In this document: positions 44,675-52,784 of the stretch, piece by piece | Position numbering within the stretch: the first letter of the stretch is position 1 | Layout of the letters: the number at the start of each line of letters is the position of its first letter | NCBI GenBank assembly: GCA_002863045.1 | Contig: PKDH01000069.1 | Coordinates: 1-59,420, forward strand | DNA: 59,420 bases | Reading direction: 5' to 3' | From: Legionella sp. | GTDB lineage: Bacteria; Pseudomonadota; Gammaproteobacteria; Legionellales; Legionellaceae | Position numbers and translations under genes: made by a program | Notes under the pieces: generated by a model | Databases searched by the model: none | Seen by the model: only the letters and a program-made list of their open reading frames with translations | What the model was told of the DNA's origin: nothing

Positions 44675-45517
44675 ATGAAAACGAAAGAAATCAAGCAGGC
44701 TAAAAAACGATGGCTTGAAGCTAAAAAATATTTAGAGAAAGGTGATTTACGCCGATTTTTAGCAAAAAACCATCAATTCTATGATTATGTTAGTGCAAAA
44801 AAATTAGGATTAAGTGATCTACAAGGTATTAAAGAAAATATTAATGATGCTAGGCTTAAAGAATTATGTATTTTACGTCAATGCGTAAATTTTTATGCTT
44901 CACAAACACACTATTTGTATGAAGAGCTAGAAGGTTTTCTTGGAAAAGTAAATTATCACGATGAAAATTATATCGAGAGTTTTTCGCCATATAACTCAAA
45001 TTATATTGATAAGCACATAACCCTTATGCAGTACTTACAAAAAGACCTTAAGGGCGAAGCGCGTGATCTAATCAAAGAAAAAATCGCGCAATTACAACAT
45101 CTTGATAGGTCTCACATGGATGTAGAAAATTCCATTAAGAATATTCTTACATACAAAGACTTAGATAAAGAACAAAAAAAAGTTATACATAAGTATTACA
45201 AAAAACGCCCTGATTTTTTTCATACCTGTGCGGTACAAGCTCATGATGAGCTTCGCGAAAAATATCATGGTTTGCGTGGTGATACGCTAAAAACACGCAT
45301 TTTGGCGGATTTTACTACTGAGCTTCAAAAATCGCGTGAGCAAAAGCAGTTTATTGACGAGTTCAGAAAATCGGCTGAATTTAAAATTCTGCAAAAAGGG
45401 CAGGGCTTAACGACTTGTTTATTGCAAAAGACGTGGTTTTTTGGTAAAAAAACCACATCTGAAAAAGCGGTGGATAAAATATACGAAGCAGTTACAAAAT
45501 CATCGCCTTATTGGTAA
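44675..45517 (+). CDS. Hypothetical protein, paralogue B of a tandem pair
   Basis: A 280-residue protein related to the preceding gene: AKKRWLEAKKYLEKGDLRRF, then LAKNHQFYDYVS, YKKRPDFFHTCAVQA, and GQGLTTCLLQKTWFFGKKTT at about 245-265. The middle third differs most. It has its own TATAAT at 44654-44659, only 15 nt before the ATG, which would give a very short leader. Its last 18 nt overlap the 3' end of the convergent CDF exporter gene. No catalytic motif is seen. Confidence 0.6.
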   Translation: MKTKEIKQAKKRWLEAKKYLEKGDLRRFLAKNHQFYDYVSAKKLGLSDLQGIKENINDARLKELCILRQCVNFYASQTHYLYEELEGFLGKVNYHDENYIESFSPYNSNYIDKHITLMQYLQKDLKGEARDLIKEKIAQLQHLDRSHMDVENSIKNILTYKDLDKEQKKVIHKYYKKRPDFFHTCAVQAHDELREKYHGLRGDTLKTRILADFTTELQKSREQKQFIDEFRKSAEFKILQKGQGLTTCLLQKTWFFGKKTTSEKAVDKIYEAVTKSSPYW

Positions 45518-46624
45518 ATCTGGTTGTTCTACAAAAACGCGGATAGCCCTTAGATGTGGGATGCTCGGCCGGGCGGCTCTCAGCGTTTTATCAAAATCTT
45601 TCGTTGGTTTGGCGTCACAGAATAAATCAATTGATAGCTCTTGGTGTAAATAATGCAGCACCCAACGTTTAAGAACTGGGTGCTCGGTTTGCCAGGGCTT
45701 TAGAAAGTGGGTTTCTAGATAGGCACGTGTGGGCAGATGGGCGCTTGAGCTTTGTTCATCCTCTTCGGTGTCAATATGAATGAGCACATCACGCACATGT
45801 TCAAACTGGTCAAGTAGCGCTTCGCGCACCTGCTCGGCAATAAAATGCCCTTCGGTGACCGAAAGGTTAGGCGAAACCAATACATGCACATCAATAAAAA
45901 TATCACCAGCCATCAAGCGGCTTCTTAAACGATGCAATTTAACTACACCGGTAACATTTTGAATGGTGTGATGAATGTGCTTGACCACCTCAGGGTCCAC
46001 GGCCGTATCAATTAACTCTTTGACACTCTTCCAGCCATAGCTGATACCCATTTGCACAATCAATCCGCCAATCACCATAGCGGCAATAAAATCGAGTGCA
46101 GTCAAACCAAGCAAGCTGCCAGCAATGCCCAGGGTCACCACACCACTAGCCAGCGCATCGGAGCGATGATGCCAGGCATTGGCTAAAATTAAATCCGAGC
46201 GGATATCGCGCCCAATGCGTTGAGTTAAACGAAACACGCCCTCATTCGCAATTACCGATATCATGGCGACCACCAGCGCATAACTGTGGGGGTGATTTAA
46301 GTGATGATGCAACCATTCATCAAGGGCATCCCAGGCAATGGCCACGCCCGTTAGAATGAGTAATAAAGATAGTAAAAGTGTCGCGGCTGTTTCAATGCGC
46401 TGATGTCCATAAGGGTGTGATTTATCTGCTGCTTGGCTGCCGTATTTAGCCGCAAATAGCACCATGGTATCGGTGATAAGGTCAGACAAAGAATGCAGGC
46501 CATCGGCAATTAAGGCGTGGGAGGCAAACATCATGCCGCCTGTGATTTTTAGTAACCCCAACCCGCCATTGACGCATGCCCCCAAAAGAGTGACATACTT
46601 GGCAAGTTTATAACGTTTGGTCAT
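45500..46624 (-). CDS. Cation diffusion facilitator (CDF) metal exporter
   Basis: Inner-membrane divalent-metal/proton antiporter. Metal-site residues appear in TM2 (HALIADGLHSLSDLITD) and TM5 (AWHHRSDALASG), the H/D-x3-D pattern of Zn/Fe/Mn exporters, and SHPYGHQRIE is the family loop. A cytoplasmic CTD follows (IHHTIQNVTGV, HIDTEEDE). The C-terminus is about 70 residues longer than in FieF. ATG 46624 (MTKRYKLAKYV, 374 residues) is used because AAGGA lies before it; the frame opens at 46663 inside recG. It is 7 nt after recG. Confidence 0.9.
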   Translation of the reverse strand: MTKRYKLAKYVTLLGACVNGGLGLLKITGGMMFASHALIADGLHSLSDLITDTMVLFAAKYGSQAADKSHPYGHQRIETAATLLLSLLLILTGVAIAWDALDEWLHHHLNHPHSYALVVAMISVIANEGVFRLTQRIGRDIRSDLILANAWHHRSDALASGVVTLGIAGSLLGLTALDFIAAMVIGGLIVQMGISYGWKSVKELIDTAVDPEVVKHIHHTIQNVTGVVKLHRLRSRLMAGDIFIDVHVLVSPNLSVTEGHFIAEQVREALLDQFEHVRDVLIHIDTEEDEQSSSAHLPTRAYLETHFLKPWQTEHPVLKRWVLHYLHQELSIDLFCDAKPTKDFDKTLRAARPSIPHLRAIRVFVEQPDLPIRR

Positions 46625-46631
46625 CGAGTAA

Positions 46632-48704
46632 TTATCCTTGAAAAAAATGTTCAAATTCACCAAGCCATTGGCGTGTTAAGCGCTCGGCAAGGACGGGGTT
46701 GGTGCGCAGTAATTTAGGCGCTAAACGATGAACTTTATCAAGCAAAACTTTATCACGCGCTAAATTGGCAATTTTAAATGCTTTATAACCGGTTTGTTTG
46801 GTGCCTAACACCTCGCCACCACCCCGCAAGCTTAAATCTTTTTCGGCAATCACAAAGCCATCCGTGGTGGCTTTCATCACCTGCAAACGCTCAAAGCCAA
46901 GCGTTGATAGGGGAGATTGATAGAGCAACAAACAAAATGATTGGGTGCTGCCACGACCCACGCGCCCCCTTAATTGATGCAGTTGCGATAAGCCCAAACG
47001 CTCCGCATTTTCGATGACCATCACACTGGCATTCGGCACATCAACGCCCACTTCAATGACGGTGGTGGCGACCAATAAATCAATTTCACCGGCTTTAAAC
47101 GCTTGCATAACCGCTTCTTTTTCAGCGGCTTTTAAGCGACCATGCACCAAGCCCACACGCACATCTGGTAAAAGCTCGGTTAATTGTGCGGCGGTTAACG
47201 TAGCGGCGGTACATTGCAATTTTTCAGATTCCTCTACCAATGTACACACCCAATACACTTGTTTGCCGGCCGTAATGGCGGCGGCTAAGCGCGCAATCAC
47301 CGGCTCTTTGCGCTCTTGCTTCATAACCACCGTTTGAATGGGTGTACGCCCAGGGGGCAGCTCATCGATGATAGAAATATCTAAATAGGCCAGTTGCGTC
47401 ATGGCCAGCGTGCGTGGGATGGGGGTGGCGGTCATTAGAAGCTGATGAGGAGTTGTGGTTTCCATTTGCCCTTTTTTTTGCAAAAGCAAGCGCTGTTCTA
47501 CACCAAAGCGGTGTTGCTCATCGATGATGATTAAGCCTAATTGTTTAAATTCAACGGTTTGTTGAAATAAGGCATGGGTACCTACTAAAAGATGACACTC
47601 GTGATTAGCAAGCATGCTTAAAGTGTGCTTTTTATCACGCGCTTTCATTTTGCCACTTAAGCGACACACTTTGAGATTAAGGGGGGCGAACCATTTGGTA
47701 AAGTTAACCGTGTGTTGCTCGCTTAATAAATCAGTCGGCACCATAAGTGCGACCTGGTAGCCTGCCTGGATGGCTTGCAAGGCCGCAAGGGCGGCAACCG
47801 TGGTTTTGCCACAGCCAACATCGCCTTGAATCAAACGTAGCATGGGTTGGTGTTGGGCTAAATCTTGGGCAATGTCATGGCTTACTTGTTGTTGAGCGTT
47901 GGTAAGCGCATAGGGTAGTTGCTGAATAAAAGGCGTTATCAAGGCTTGATTGCAAGGTAGTGCAGGCGCGGTTAAGTCACGACGATGACGACGCGCAAAT
48001 TCCATGCTCAAGCGCTGAGCTAAAAGCTCATCAAACACCAAACGCTGCAGCGCTTTATAATCGCCCGCTTCAATGCTTTGTAATGAAGTATCAGGTTGGG
48101 GATGGTGCAGTAAAAGCAGCGCTTCATCAAGGGGTGGAAAGTGGAAATGCGCTAATTGGTCAGGTGTCATCCATTCAAGCGCTTTGAGTGCTTCTTGAGT
48201 ATTAAAAAGTGCCAGTTTGACCAATTGACGCAAACGACTTTGGCTTAAGCCTTCAGTCGTTGGATAAATAGGCGTGAGTGTTTCGGCCATTTCGCAAGGC
48301 TTGCTGCCATCAATTAAGCGATATTCAGGATGAATCATTTCTAATTGCTGCTTAAAAGCGCGCGCCTCACCAAAAAGATGAATGCCATCACATGATTTTA
48401 ATGATTGAATTTGTGCTTGATTAAAATAAAAAAAACGCAGACGCAGTATGCCGGTTTTATCAGCAACATACACATAAAGCATGGCACGCTTAGTTTTTAT
48501 CACTTCAACTTTGGTGACTTCGCCGCTGACAACAGCATAATCGTGTACACGTAAATCAGCAATAGGGGTGATACGCGTGCGGTCTTGATAACGCACTGGT
48601 AAATGAAACACCAAATCAGCTACAGTGTGAATGTTGCATTTTTTAAGTTTGGCTAAAAGGGCAGGTCCCACACCAGGTAGCGTTTCACACGATTGGGATA
48701 GCAC
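46632..48704 (-). CDS. recG: ATP-dependent DNA helicase RecG
   Basis: Branch-migrating helicase that rescues stalled forks and remodels Holliday junctions. A wedge/OB domain comes first (LPGVGPALLAKLKKCNIHT, QDRTRITPI). The helicase motor follows: Walker A QGDVGCGKTTVAALAALQ, DEQH box IIIDEQHRFGVEQR, MTATPIPRTLAMT, and motif VI QLRGRVGRGSTQSFC. The 690 residues match E. coli RecG (693). Upstream of the CDF gene on the same strand. Confidence 0.96.
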   Translation of the reverse strand: MLSQSCETLPGVGPALLAKLKKCNIHTVADLVFHLPVRYQDRTRITPIADLRVHDYAVVSGEVTKVEVIKTKRAMLYVYVADKTGILRLRFFYFNQAQIQSLKSCDGIHLFGEARAFKQQLEMIHPEYRLIDGSKPCEMAETLTPIYPTTEGLSQSRLRQLVKLALFNTQEALKALEWMTPDQLAHFHFPPLDEALLLLHHPQPDTSLQSIEAGDYKALQRLVFDELLAQRLSMEFARRHRRDLTAPALPCNQALITPFIQQLPYALTNAQQQVSHDIAQDLAQHQPMLRLIQGDVGCGKTTVAALAALQAIQAGYQVALMVPTDLLSEQHTVNFTKWFAPLNLKVCRLSGKMKARDKKHTLSMLANHECHLLVGTHALFQQTVEFKQLGLIIIDEQHRFGVEQRLLLQKKGQMETTTPHQLLMTATPIPRTLAMTQLAYLDISIIDELPPGRTPIQTVVMKQERKEPVIARLAAAITAGKQVYWVCTLVEESEKLQCTAATLTAAQLTELLPDVRVGLVHGRLKAAEKEAVMQAFKAGEIDLLVATTVIEVGVDVPNASVMVIENAERLGLSQLHQLRGRVGRGSTQSFCLLLYQSPLSTLGFERLQVMKATTDGFVIAEKDLSLRGGGEVLGTKQTGYKAFKIANLARDKVLLDKVHRLAPKLLRTNPVLAERLTRQWLGEFEHFFQG

Positions 48705-48804
48705 TGTAATATGATAGAGAAAAAAAATACAATGATAGCAGGAAAATAACGCCCTGTAATCTTAACATGTGCGTAGCCCATGCCTTATTAACTTAGAGTA
48801 TATT

Positions 48805-49872
48805 ATGAATCGTCTTATTAGCTTTGCTGCAGGTTTAATTTTAGTTTGGCTGATTGGCTATACGCTCATTGCCGGTCGTGGTCTCCTAATTCCCATTGTA
48901 ATGGCGATTTTTATTTGGCATTTGCTTAATACCATTAGCACCTACATGAAACATATTCCTTTGATAGGTTTTAGTATACCCGCCTGGGTCAGACGTATTT
49001 TAGCGCTGATTGTTTTAGGCTTATTGGTTAAAATGACGGTAGATATTATCACCAATAACGTCAATGAAGTATTAGCGGCCTCGCCGCGTTATCAAGATAA
49101 TTTGATGCTCATGCTTGCGCGTATAGATGATTATTTTCATATCAAGGTATTGGCTAATTTAGATAATTTTATTAAAACGCTTAGTGTGCAAAACGTGTTG
49201 GTGAATATTTATGGCATGTTTACCTCAATTACCAGTTCGGCGGTATTAATCAGTTTGTATGTGGTGTTCTTGTTTGTTGAGCAACATTTCTTCAGGCAAA
49301 AATTAACCGCACTTTTTCCTCATGCGGCTCATCGTGAATTAGTCGATAACATCATCACGCATATTGTGATTGATACACAGACTTATTTAGGGATTAAAAC
49401 ACTATTAAGTATCATGACCGCCTTTGCCAGCTGGCTGATTATGAAATGGGTCGGGCTTGATTTTGCTGAATTTTGGGCGCTGCTTATTTTTTTCTTAAAT
49501 TATATTCCTAATATCGGCGCTATTTTAGCGACCGCTTTTCCAGCACTTTTAGCGCTTATCCAATTTGATAAATGGTTGCCGTTTATTGTGATAAGTTCAG
49601 GATTAACCGGTATTCAATTTATTATCGGTAACTTAATTGAGCCACGTTACTTAAGTAAATCACTGAATTTAAGCCCATTGATTATTTTATTTGCTTTAGC
49701 GGTGTGGGGTGCTATTTGGGGGGTATTAGGGATGTTTTTGGCCGTACCCATTACCGTGATGATGATGATAACCTTTGCCCATTTTGATAAAACACGACCG
49801 ATTGCCATTTTATTATCACAAGATGGCTATATTAAAAAAGCTTATGAAAAACTCACGAATCGTACTAATTGA
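48805..49872 (+). CDS. AI-2E family transporter, copy 2
   Basis: A 355-residue membrane protein of the same broad family as the gene at 26162, but distinct in sequence. It opens MNRLISFAAGLILVWLIGYT, and the family signature is FFLNYIPNIGAILATAFPAL, followed by GNLIEPRYLSKSLNLSPLII. Substrate is unknown. ATG 48805 is preferred over the frame start at 48769, because the membrane segment then begins normally. It is divergent from recG and a single gene. Confidence 0.86.
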   Translation: MNRLISFAAGLILVWLIGYTLIAGRGLLIPIVMAIFIWHLLNTISTYMKHIPLIGFSIPAWVRRILALIVLGLLVKMTVDIITNNVNEVLAASPRYQDNLMLMLARIDDYFHIKVLANLDNFIKTLSVQNVLVNIYGMFTSITSSAVLISLYVVFLFVEQHFFRQKLTALFPHAAHRELVDNIITHIVIDTQTYLGIKTLLSIMTAFASWLIMKWVGLDFAEFWALLIFFLNYIPNIGAILATAFPALLALIQFDKWLPFIVISSGLTGIQFIIGNLIEPRYLSKSLNLSPLIILFALAVWGAIWGVLGMFLAVPITVMMMITFAHFDKTRPIAILLSQDGYIKKAYEKLTNRTN

Positions 49873-49949
49873 CCACCTTTATTAAAATAAATACTTGAGT
49901 CACGCAAAAAAATGAGTAAACTAGTCATTTTTTTTACAGGATAATGATT

Positions 49950-50249
49950 ATGGCCAAAGATACTTTTTTTCCACTACCACAACCAAACTTAGATAATTTG
50001 GCAGGACATGCACCTGCACCTGCGCCTACATCTACACCTGCTTATGATTCTAAGGAAAGGTCGGTGATGTTTGGAGATGCTATGTCGCACGAAGGCGAAG
50101 CACGTAAAGAGGCATTACAAGAATTTATCATCAGTGAAACAGCTTATCTTCAAGCCTCAGGTCGGGTGCGTTCACGATTATTAGACCGAGCAAGAAGCGA
50201 GTTATATACCTCACAAAAAGCTGAAAACCCGCCTGAATTTCGTTTATAA
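49950..50249 (+). CDS. Small hypothetical protein, Pro/Ala-rich N-terminus
   Basis: A 99-residue protein I do not recognise. The first 35 residues are low-complexity (HAPAPAPTSTPAYDS), and the rest is a likely helix pair, ARKEALQEFIISETAYLQAS, then SRLLDRARSELY. ACAGG is 9 nt before ATG 49950; ATG 49944 is too close to it. No signal or membrane sequence. It sits between the AI-2E permease and argS. Confidence 0.55.
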   Translation: MAKDTFFPLPQPNLDNLAGHAPAPAPTSTPAYDSKERSVMFGDAMSHEGEARKEALQEFIISETAYLQASGRVRSRLLDRARSELYTSQKAENPPEFRL

Positions 50250-50330
50250 AGTGCGCTTAACGAACACATCTCATGCTTGAATGATTGCTTAATTACTTAG
50301 CAAGTCTATAAATTTAAGCACCAATAAAAG

Positions 50331-50359
50331 TTGGCATATAGGTTCAAACACGCAATAAT
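50331..50359 (+). promoter_or_regulatory. Sigma-70 promoter of argS
   Basis: TTGGCA (50331-50336) and AATAAT (50354-50359) are 17 nt apart, each one base from consensus. Transcription would start near 50366, leaving a leader of about 24 nt before argS. Confidence 0.6.
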
Positions 50360-50389
50360 AGCGGTTTTGTTATCGAATATGCCACTTTT

Positions 50390-52153
50390 ATGAAAGACAT
50401 CCTAATAAAGTTATTAACCAATGCCATCTCTACGCTTAAAGACCAACATATTCTTCCAGCTGATATAGCCATACCTCCTATTAAAATCGACGCTACAAAA
50501 AATCAAGCACATGGTGATTTTTCGACCAATGTCGCACTGATATTGGCCAAACCTGCTAAGCTTGCACCTCATGGTTTGGCTGAACATATAATAAAAGCAC
50601 TGCAAACCCATGACATGCTTGAAAAAGTTGAGATTGCCGGACCAGGCTTTATCAACTTTTTTATGCAAAAAGATGTGCTTAACGATGTCGTTGCGACCAT
50701 TTTGCGCGAGCAAGATAACTACGGCTTTGTGCCTGAAAACCCTGATAACACCGTACTCATTGAATTTGTTTCAGCCAATCCAACAGGGCCACTGCATGTG
50801 GGGCATGGGCGCGGAGCGGCTTTTGGTAGCAGCCTAGCCAATGTATTAAAAGCTGCAGGCTTTAGCGTGACCACCGAATATTATGTCAATGACGCGGGTC
50901 GTCAAATGGATATTTTGGCGGTGAGTGTGTGGCTGCGCTATTTAGAATTAAATAAAGAACCGGTGGTATTACCCGCTAACGCTTATCGTGGTGAATATGT
51001 ACAAGAAATAAGCCAGCGTATTGTCGAGCAGTACTCACACCAGTTTGTGGTAGCCTGGGCTAAAGTTGTACATAATTTACCCAAAGATGCGCCAGAAGGT
51101 GGTGATAAAGAGCAATACATTGATGCCATGATTGCAAAAATGCGCCAGTTATTAGGCAATGATGCTTTTAAGCTTTTTCACACCCATGCCTTAACGTTTG
51201 TATTAAATGACATCAAAGCTGACTTACAAGATTTTGGCACCACGTTTGATAACTGGTTATCCGAACAAAGTTTGATGGATAAAGGATTCATTGAGCAAGG
51301 TATTGCGGCTTTAAAAGCTTGTGGTAAAACTTATGTAAAAGAAGGCGCTTTATGGTTTAAGGCCACTGATTTTGGCGATGAAAAAGACCGGGTATTGATG
51401 CGTCAAAATGGCCAAACCACTTATTTTGCCTCGGATGTGGCCTATCATTGGCATAAATGTCAGCGTGGTTTTAAGCGTATGATTGATATATTCGGTGCTG
51501 ACCATCATGGCTATGTCGCACGTCTTAAAGCCGCCATGCGTGCGCTTGCGTGTGACGACAATACATTGGATGTGCGTTTGGTACAGTTCGCCATCTTGTA
51601 TCGCGATGGGCAGCGTGTGCAAATGTCAACGCGAAGTGGCTCTTTTGTGACCTTGCGTGAGCTGCGCGAAGAAGTAGGTCCTGATGCCGCCCGCTTTTTT
51701 TATACCGCCCGCAAACCCGAACAACATTTAGATTTTGATTTAGATATCGCTAAAAAACAATCCAACGATAATCCAGTTTATTATGTGCAGTATGCCCATG
51801 CCCGTATTGCCAGCGTGTTAAGGCAACTAAAAGCGCGTAATTTGCATTGGGACGAAGCATCAGGGTGTGCGCATATCGATAAACTTGATAGCCCACATGA
51901 GCGTGATTTGCTCACACTTTTACAACGTTTTCCAGACGTGATTACGCGTGCGGCTGATGCTTGTGAGCCCCATCAAATCACGTATTATTTGCGTGAACTT
52001 GCCACCGCCCTGCATAGCTATTACAACGCCATCACGCTTTTATGTGAGGATGAACTATTGCGTAGCGCTCGATTAAGCTTGCTTAAAGCTGTACAGCAAG
52101 TGCTTAAAAATGGCTTAAATCTTTTGGGTATTAGCGCACCTTGGAGCATGTGA
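50390..52153 (+). CDS. argS: Arginyl-tRNA synthetase
   Basis: Class I synthetase of 587 residues that charges tRNA-Arg. The HIGH-type motif is HVGH in [19 protein letters not shown]. An N-terminal Add1 tRNA-binding domain precedes it, and the ArgS anticodon-binding domain ends the protein (LGISAPWSM, compared with family LGL...PERM). MSTRSG replaces the KMSKS loop, as in many ArgS. The ATG has no strong ribosome site. It overlaps the SPOR gene as TGATG. Confidence 0.96.
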   Translation: MKDILIKLLTNAISTLKDQHILPADIAIPPIKIDATKNQAHGDFSTNVALILAKPAKLAPHGLAEHIIKALQTHDMLEKVEIAGPGFINFFMQKDVLNDVVATILREQDNYGFVPENPDNTVLIEFVSANPTGPLHVGHGRGAAFGSSLANVLKAAGFSVTTEYYVNDAGRQMDILAVSVWLRYLELNKEPVVLPANAYRGEYVQEISQRIVEQYSHQFVVAWAKVVHNLPKDAPEGGDKEQYIDAMIAKMRQLLGNDAFKLFHTHALTFVLNDIKADLQDFGTTFDNWLSEQSLMDKGFIEQGIAALKACGKTYVKEGALWFKATDFGDEKDRVLMRQNGQTTYFASDVAYHWHKCQRGFKRMIDIFGADHHGYVARLKAAMRALACDDNTLDVRLVQFAILYRDGQRVQMSTRSGSFVTLRELREEVGPDAARFFYTARKPEQHLDFDLDIAKKQSNDNPVYYVQYAHARIASVLRQLKARNLHWDEASGCAHIDKLDSPHERDLLTLLQRFPDVITRAADACEPHQITYYLRELATALHSYYNAITLLCEDELLRSARLSLLKAVQQVLKNGLNLLGISAPWSM

Positions 52154-52779
52154 TGGCGCGTGATTATGTCAAAAGAACACCAGCTAAGCCCAAAAATCGA
52201 CTGCCACAAAAACTTTTAATCGTGATAATTATTTATGTGGCAGGTTATCTCACCGCGTCTTTGATAACGCAAGAGCGCCTTAAAGAAGCTTATCAAAAAT
52301 TTACCATGCACCATGCCGCAAAACCTACGACCCACGCGAAGCCTCAAACTGAGGTGAAAGTCGTAAAAAAACCCAAACCTAAATTTGAATTTTATACGCT
52401 GCTAGCCAAAGAGCATACGCAAGCACTTAATAAACCGTCAGCCGCTCATCCATCGATAGAGCATACGGCCAAAGCGCCAGAGGCGCCCAAAGTATTAAAT
52501 AACCAAAAACCAGTGCTTAATCATGCCCCTTCCCTAGCTCAAGATACTTACATGATTCAAGTAGCCGCTTTTGCCAGGCGAGTTGATGCCGAGCAGGTTA
52601 AAGCCGGGCTGGTACTTAAGGGGTTTGATGTCAATATTGTGGCCATTAATCAGCGTAACTTAACCTGGCATCGGGTGATGATTGGCCCATTTACCAATAA
52701 AAATGAGGCACAAAAAGTGCAAGTAACGCTCGCACGTATCGAGCATTTAAATGGCATGATTCGCAAAATGAACGGTTAA
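52153..52779 (+). CDS. SPOR-domain cell-envelope protein
   Basis: A 208-residue protein with one membrane helix (about 19-36, LLIVIIIYVAGYLTASL), a long Pro/Lys/Ala linker and a C-terminal SPOR domain: TYMIQVAAFARRVDAEQVKA, then HRVMIGPFTNKNEAQKVQVT. SPOR domains bind denuded glycan at the division site. argS followed by such a gene is a common gammaproteobacterial arrangement, as in FtsN-like proteins. GGAG is 6 nt before ATG 52153, which overlaps the argS stop. Confidence 0.9.
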   Translation: MARDYVKRTPAKPKNRLPQKLLIVIIIYVAGYLTASLITQERLKEAYQKFTMHHAAKPTTHAKPQTEVKVVKKPKPKFEFYTLLAKEHTQALNKPSAAHPSIEHTAKAPEAPKVLNNQKPVLNHAPSLAQDTYMIQVAAFARRVDAEQVKAGLVLKGFDVNIVAINQRNLTWHRVMIGPFTNKNEAQKVQVTLARIEHLNGMIRKMNG

Positions 52780-52784
52780 ATATT

